Positions 1 through 7,020 of a DNA stretch of 7,020 nt are shown piece after piece. A program made the position numbers and the translations under genes. The notes beneath the pieces were generated by a model. It was not told the origin of the DNA, did not search any database, and saw only the letters and a program-made list of their open reading frames with translations. The stretch is from Candidatus Avipropionibacterium avicola. GTDB lineage: Bacteria; Actinomycetota; Actinomycetes; Propionibacteriales; Propionibacteriaceae. Where the stretch lies: the NCBI GenBank assembly GCA_018715445.1, contig DVLP01000351.1, positions 1 through 7,020 of the forward strand. The letters are read 5' to 3'. Position 1 is the stretch's first letter; each line of letters starts with the position of its first letter.

Positions 1-35
1 GGATGCCCTGTCCCGGCAGCAGAGGGAGGTCGTAG

Positions 36-913
36 GCCTATATCCAGAAATACCACGGCAAGACGCTGGTCATCAAGTACGGCGGCAACGCCATGGTCAA
101 CGACGAGCTGAAGCGTGCCTTCGCCCAGGACATCGTCTTCCTGCGCCGCTGTGGTGTCCGGCCCGTGGTGGTGCACGGTGGCGGACCCCAGATCTCTTCC
201 ATGCTGGGACGTCTGGGCATCACCAGCGAGTTCCGCGGTGGCCTGCGCGTCACCACGCCGGAGGCCATGGACGTGGTCCGCATGGTGCTGGTCGGACAGG
301 TCGGGCGCGAGCTCGTCGGTCTGGTCAACACCCACGGGCCGCTCGCGATCGGCATGTCCGGCGAGGACGGGGGACTGTTCGTCGCGCAGCGACGCGGTGT
401 CCACCTGGACGGTGAGGACGTCGACCTCGGCCTGGTCGGTGACGTCGCCTCGGTCCGCCCGGAAGCCGTCCAGGACCTGATCGAGGCCGGCCGGATCCCC
501 GTGGTGGCGACCGTGGCACCCGACGACCACGGTCAGGTGCACAACGTGAACGCCGACACGGCGGCCTCGGCGCTGGCCGTTGCCCTGGGCGCCGAACGAC
601 TGGTCGTGCTCACCGACGTCGAAGGCCTCTACGCCAACTGGCCCGACGATCCCACGGTGATTTCCTCGATCACGAGCTCCGAACTCGCCGGGATGCTGCC
701 GAGCCTGGAGGCCGGCATGATCCCGAAGATGGAGGCCTGCCAACGCGCCGTCGACGGCGGGGTCAGCCGCGCCACCATCATCGACGGTCGGGTCCCGCAC
801 TCGTTGTTGCTGGAGATCTTCACCAATGCCGGCATCGGCACGATGGTGGTGCCCGATCGCCAGGACGAGCCCGACCTGGTCGTACCGGCAGACAATCCCG
901 TACAGGAAGAGAA

Positions 914-917
<4 letters not shown>
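36..917 (+). CDS. argB: Acetylglutamate kinase, 5'-incomplete
   Basis: Acetylglutamate kinase (NAGK) phosphorylates N-acetyl-L-glutamate with ATP, the second and usually feedback-controlled step of arginine synthesis, in the cytoplasm. Family motifs are clear: [10 protein letters not shown] (positions 66-95, with the ATP-site lysine codon at 75-77), HGGGP (174-188), [14 protein letters not shown] (549-566), TDVEGLY, and MIPKM with the second conserved lysine at 726-728. The C-terminal EIFT..GIGT segment is of the kind found in arginine-inhibited NAGKs. Homology begins at about 39 (YIQKYHGK), but the frame has a TAG at 33-35 and no ATG, GTG or TTG before ATG 93. Starting at 93 would remove the ATP-site lysine and the glycine pair, so 93 is not a believable start for an active enzyme. 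About 20-25 N-terminal residues are missing; in arginine-sensitive NAGKs these form the helix used for hexamer assembly. The cause may be a contig edge, an assembly error or a real disruption. The family call is secure; only the 5' end is in doubt. Confidence 0.93.
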
Positions 918-3216
<2,299 letters not shown>

Positions 3217-3217
3217 G

Positions 3218-5256
<2,039 letters not shown>

Positions 5257-5323
5257 GGCAGGATGGTGCCTGCAGGGCTCGTACGGTCCGGCAACCCTGA
5301 TGTGACGAAGGACGGAAACTGAC
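5257..5323 (+). other. argH-tyrS intergenic stretch
   Basis: This 67-nt gap holds a small hairpin, GCAGG at 5258-5262 with CCTGC at 5269-5273 and a 6-nt loop, with no T tract after it. AAGGA (5308-5312) and GGA (5314-5316) provide the tyrS ribosome binding site, the latter 7 nt before GTG 5324. No convincing promoter is visible, so tyrS may be cotranscribed with the arg genes. Confidence 0.4.
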
Positions 5324-6589
5324 GTGTCGAATGTCGTCGACGAGCTGAGCTGGCGCGGACTCATTGCCAACTCGACCGACCCCGAGGCACTGGCGGCCCA
5401 TCTGGGCGCTGGCCCTGTCACCTTCTACGTCGGGTTCGATCCGACCGCACCGAGCCTGCACATCGGGCACCTGGTCCAGCTCATCGTCGCGCGGCGCCTG
5501 CAGGAGGCGGGCCACCGCCCGTTGATGCTGGTGGGTGGCTGCACCGGGCTGATCGGCGACCCCCGGGAGACCTCGGAACGGGTGATGAACCCGGCCGAGG
5601 TGGTGGCCGAGTGGGTCGAGCACATCCGGGGCCAGGTCAGCCGCTTCGTCGATGTCGAGGGGGAGAACCCGGCGCGGGTGGTCAACAACCTCGACTGGGC
5701 CGGTGGGCTGACCGCGATCGACTTCCTGCGTGATGTCGGCAAGCACTTCCCGGTGAACCGGATGCTGGCGCGCGACGTGGTGGCCAAGCGACTGGAGTCG
5801 GGGATCTCCTACACCGAGTTCAGCTACGTCCTGCTGCAGTCCTACGACTACCGCGAGCTCTTCCGCCGGTACGGCTGCACGCTCCAGTTCGGCGGCAGCG
5901 ACCAGTGGGGCAACATCACCGCGGGGGTGGAGCTGATCCGACGCTCCGACCAGGAGCGGGTGCACGCGCTGGCGACGCCGCTGATCACCAAGGCCGACGG
6001 GACGAAGTTCTCCAAGAGCGAGGGCGGTGCCATCTGGCTCGATCCCGCACTGACCAGCCCGTACGCCTTCCACCAGAGCTTCCTGCAGGCCGAGGACGCC
6101 AAGGTCGTGGAGTACCTGAAGGTCTTCACCTGGCGCTCCGCCGAGGAGATCGAGGAGTTGGCCCGGGCCACGGCCGAGACGCCGCACAAGCGTCTGGCCC
6201 AGCGAGCCCTGGCCGACGATCTGACCACCATGGTGCACTCCGCCGAGGACGCGGCCGCGGCCAATCGTGCCGGTCAGGCCCTCTTCGGTCGTGACGAGTT
6301 GCGCGACCTCGACGAGGCGACCGTGGCCGGCGTGGCGCAGGACATCGGCGCCGCTGCGATCGCGTGGGGGGCTGAGCCGCCGAGCGTGGCCGATGCCCTG
6401 GCGGCCAGTGGGGTCGTGGCGAGTCGTTCGGCGGCCCGGCGTGCCATCACCGAGGGCGGCGCGTACGTGAACAATGTCAAGGTGAGCGACGTCGACGCGC
6501 GACTCGGTGACGAGGACCTGTTGCACGGCCGTTGGGTGGTGCTGCGCCGCGGCAAGCGCACCGTCGGAGCAGTCGTGGCTGAGCGCTGA
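5324..6589 (+). CDS. tyrS: Tyrosyl-tRNA synthetase
   Basis: TyrRS charges tRNA-Tyr with tyrosine using ATP and acts as a cytoplasmic class Ic homodimer. The 421-residue protein has the HIGH motif at residues 46-49, GGSDQWGN at 190-197 (tyrosine and adenylate binding), and the KMSKS-type loop KFSKS at 228-232. A C-terminal S4-like RNA-binding domain covers roughly residues 350-415, ending in HGRWVVLRRGKR. Length and domain order match the bacterial TyrS family of about 420 residues. The start is GTG, chosen because the upstream GGA is well spaced and the N-terminus (VVDELSWRGLIANST) matches the family. A cysteine at residue 73 stands in GGCTGLIGDP where GGATG is more usual. It lies 67 nt after argH and directly before rRNA promoters. 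No T-box leader fits in the upstream gap. Confidence 0.96.
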   Translation: MSNVVDELSWRGLIANSTDPEALAAHLGAGPVTFYVGFDPTAPSLHIGHLVQLIVARRLQEAGHRPLMLVGGCTGLIGDPRETSERVMNPAEVVAEWVEHIRGQVSRFVDVEGENPARVVNNLDWAGGLTAIDFLRDVGKHFPVNRMLARDVVAKRLESGISYTEFSYVLLQSYDYRELFRRYGCTLQFGGSDQWGNITAGVELIRRSDQERVHALATPLITKADGTKFSKSEGGAIWLDPALTSPYAFHQSFLQAEDAKVVEYLKVFTWRSAEEIEELARATAETPHKRLAQRALADDLTTMVHSAEDAAAANRAGQALFGRDELRDLDEATVAGVAQDIGAAAIAWGAEPPSVADALAASGVVASRSAARRAITEGGAYVNNVKVSDVDARLGDEDLLHGRWVVLRRGKRTVGAVVAER

Positions 6590-6603
6590 TCGACGGCTGG
6601 TGA

Positions 6604-6618
6604 GGGTGTGAGCCACCC
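6604..6618 (+). terminator. Weak hairpin after tyrS, possible terminator
   Basis: GGGTG (6604-6608) pairs with CACCC (6614-6618) around a 5-nt loop, 14 nt after the tyrS stop. There is no T tract and the stem is only 5 bp, so this is at best a poor intrinsic terminator. Confidence 0.2.
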
Positions 6619-6632
6619 CACAGCAACCCGGT

Positions 6633-6661
6633 TTGCGCGGGGCAGGTCAGGGCAGTAATGT
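6633..6661 (+). promoter_or_regulatory. Candidate rRNA promoter, most upstream
   Basis: TTGCGC (6633-6638), a 17-nt spacer and TAATGT (6656-6661). The -10 is identical to that of the downstream promoter at 6893-6921 and the spacing is ideal, but the -35 is poor in its second half. It is weaker than the other two candidates. Confidence 0.45.
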
Positions 6662-6728
6662 TCTCCGAGTCGCCACGGGAGCGAGGCACCAGGTGCCACG
6701 AGCCCAGGAGACAGGACGAAGCAGTCAG

Positions 6729-6744
6729 GTTGACCGAGGTCAAC
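6729..6744. repeat. Perfect palindrome over the -35 box
   Basis: GTTGACC (6729-6735), the spacer GA, and GGTCAAC (6738-6744) form a perfect inverted repeat with 7-bp arms. The left arm contains the entire -35 hexamer of the promoter at 6730-6758. A dimeric DNA-binding protein here would compete with RNA polymerase, but no such regulator is known from this sequence alone. Confidence 0.6.
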
Positions 6745-6758
6745 ACGCTGACTAGGCT
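6730..6758 (+). promoter_or_regulatory. rRNA promoter P1
   Basis: TTGACC (6730-6735), exactly 17 nt, then TAGGCT (6753-6758). This matches the main sigma-factor consensus used at actinobacterial rRNA promoters. The transcript is expected to start near 6764-6766, just before a strong hairpin. Confidence 0.8.
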
Positions 6759-6766
6759 TGGTCGAG

Positions 6767-6793
6767 CCCCGCGCGGAGGTCACTCCGCAGGGG
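6767..6793 (+). other. Stable hairpin at the expected P1 transcript 5' end
   Basis: CCCC (6767-6770) pairs with GGGG (6790-6793), and GCGGAG (6773-6778) with CTCCGC (6783-6788), closed by the loop GTCA. A GC/A internal bulge separates the two helices. It has ten G/C-rich pairs in total and begins within a few nucleotides of the predicted start of transcription. Confidence 0.6.
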
Positions 6794-6872
6794 ATTGAAC
6801 AACAATCACTCTCACCGAAGACGGTAGTGCGCGCCCTTGTCGGGCCCACGGAGCCGGCGGAAGTGAAGTGAC

Positions 6873-6915
6873 CAGAGAAAGAAGATCCGGGTTTGACCGG
6901 GTTGGTTTTTCTCTG
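6873..6915 (+). repeat. Inverted repeat bracketing the P2 -35 box
   Basis: CAGAGAAA (6873-6880) is exactly complementary to TTTCTCTG (6908-6915). A smaller CCGG/CCGG pair (6887-6890 with 6897-6900) is nested inside. The right arm ends directly before the P2 -10 box. RNA made from P1 could fold here; RNA made from P2 starts too late to contain it. Confidence 0.5.
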
Positions 6916-6921
6916 TAATGT
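6893..6921 (+). promoter_or_regulatory. rRNA promoter P2
   Basis: TTGACC (6893-6898), exactly 17 nt, then TAATGT (6916-6921). It is a strong sigma-A-type promoter, with the start expected near 6928. A purine-rich run lies just upstream (about 6874-6885). Confidence 0.8.
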
Positions 6922-6973
6922 TGGTCTGGTTGCCCCGGGCTGAGGATCGTTGGTGGTTCTTGGTGTGGTGTGT

Positions 6974-7020
6974 GATCGAAGTTTGAGAACTCAACAGTGT
7001 GCCGAAAGTCAATGCCAAGC
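6974..7020 (+). promoter_or_regulatory. Pre-16S leader with boxA-like element
   Basis: The segment around GTTTGAGAACTCAACAGTG (6981-6999) resembles the conserved leader before actinobacterial 16S rRNA and the boxA region TGTTCTTTGAAAACT of Bacillus. In such leaders boxA binds Nus factors for antitermination, and nearby sequence pairs with the 3' side of 16S for RNase III processing. The identification is by resemblance from memory. The pairing partner lies outside the window. Confidence 0.65.

Larger units (their letters stand above)
6590..7020 (+). promoter_or_regulatory. rRNA operon control region and leader
   Basis: This 431-nt stretch has no credible gene. It contains three candidate promoters pointing right, GC hairpins, a G/T-only segment and a boxA-like leader, which is the layout upstream of actinobacterial 16S rRNA genes. 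The mature 16S start (with the AGAGTTTGATC region) is not reached, so 16S is inferred to begin shortly beyond the right end. The reading frames seen here on the minus strand look like chance. Confidence 0.85.

Noticed and set aside
5258..5273. Hairpin after argH as an intrinsic terminator
   Set aside because: The stem is only 5 bp and is followed by mixed sequence rather than a T tract.
5257..5323. T-box riboswitch upstream of tyrS
   Set aside because: The 67-nt gap is too short for a T-box with specifier and antiterminator, and no T-box core sequence is visible.
6795..6830. TTGAAC at 6795-6800 with TAGTGC at 6825-6830 as another rRNA promoter
   Set aside because: The spacer is 24 nt, outside the 16-19 nt range for sigma-A-type promoters, and nothing -10-like is at the correct distance.
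6812..7018. 68-codon open frame on the minus strand in the rRNA leader
   Set aside because: It lies opposite two strong promoters and the boxA-like leader, and its translation is low-complexity with no recognisable domain.

Overview
The window is ordinary core chromosome from a high-G+C Gram-positive bacterium (Actinomycetota). The evidence is strong G/C at third codon positions, frequent GTG starts, sigma-A-type promoters of the TTGACC/TAGGCT and TTGACC/TAATGT kind, and an rRNA leader of actinobacterial type at the right end. A propionibacterial or nocardioid relative seems most likely, but that rests on memory of similar proteins and leaders and is weak.

Positions 1-5256 hold most of an arginine biosynthesis operon on the + strand, in the order argB (5' end missing), argD, argF, argR, argH. 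argB/argD and argD/argF overlap by 4 nt, argF and argR are 1 nt apart, and argH follows after 71 nt. Together the enzymes phosphorylate N-acetylglutamate (ArgB), transaminate the semialdehyde to N-acetylornithine (ArgD), carbamoylate ornithine (ArgF) and split argininosuccinate (ArgH). ArgR is the arginine-responsive repressor. argC, argJ and argG are not in the window; argG is absent from the place between argR and argH where corynebacteria and mycobacteria carry it.

Positions 5324-6589 encode a complete tyrosyl-tRNA synthetase (tyrS).

Positions 6590-7020 contain no gene. They hold the control region of an rRNA operon: two convincing promoters and one weaker one, RNA hairpins, and a boxA-like leader. 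The sequence stops before mature 16S rRNA. A left end that breaks argB and a right end at an rRNA operon suggest, as inference, that the window may be a whole assembly contig.

I found no undescribed multi-gene system. The points most worth a second look are the interrupted 5' end of argB, an acidic hexapeptide-repeat tail on ArgF that fills the space up to argR, a perfect 16-bp palindrome covering the -35 box of the first strong rRNA promoter, and a stable hairpin expected at the very 5' end of that promoter's transcript.
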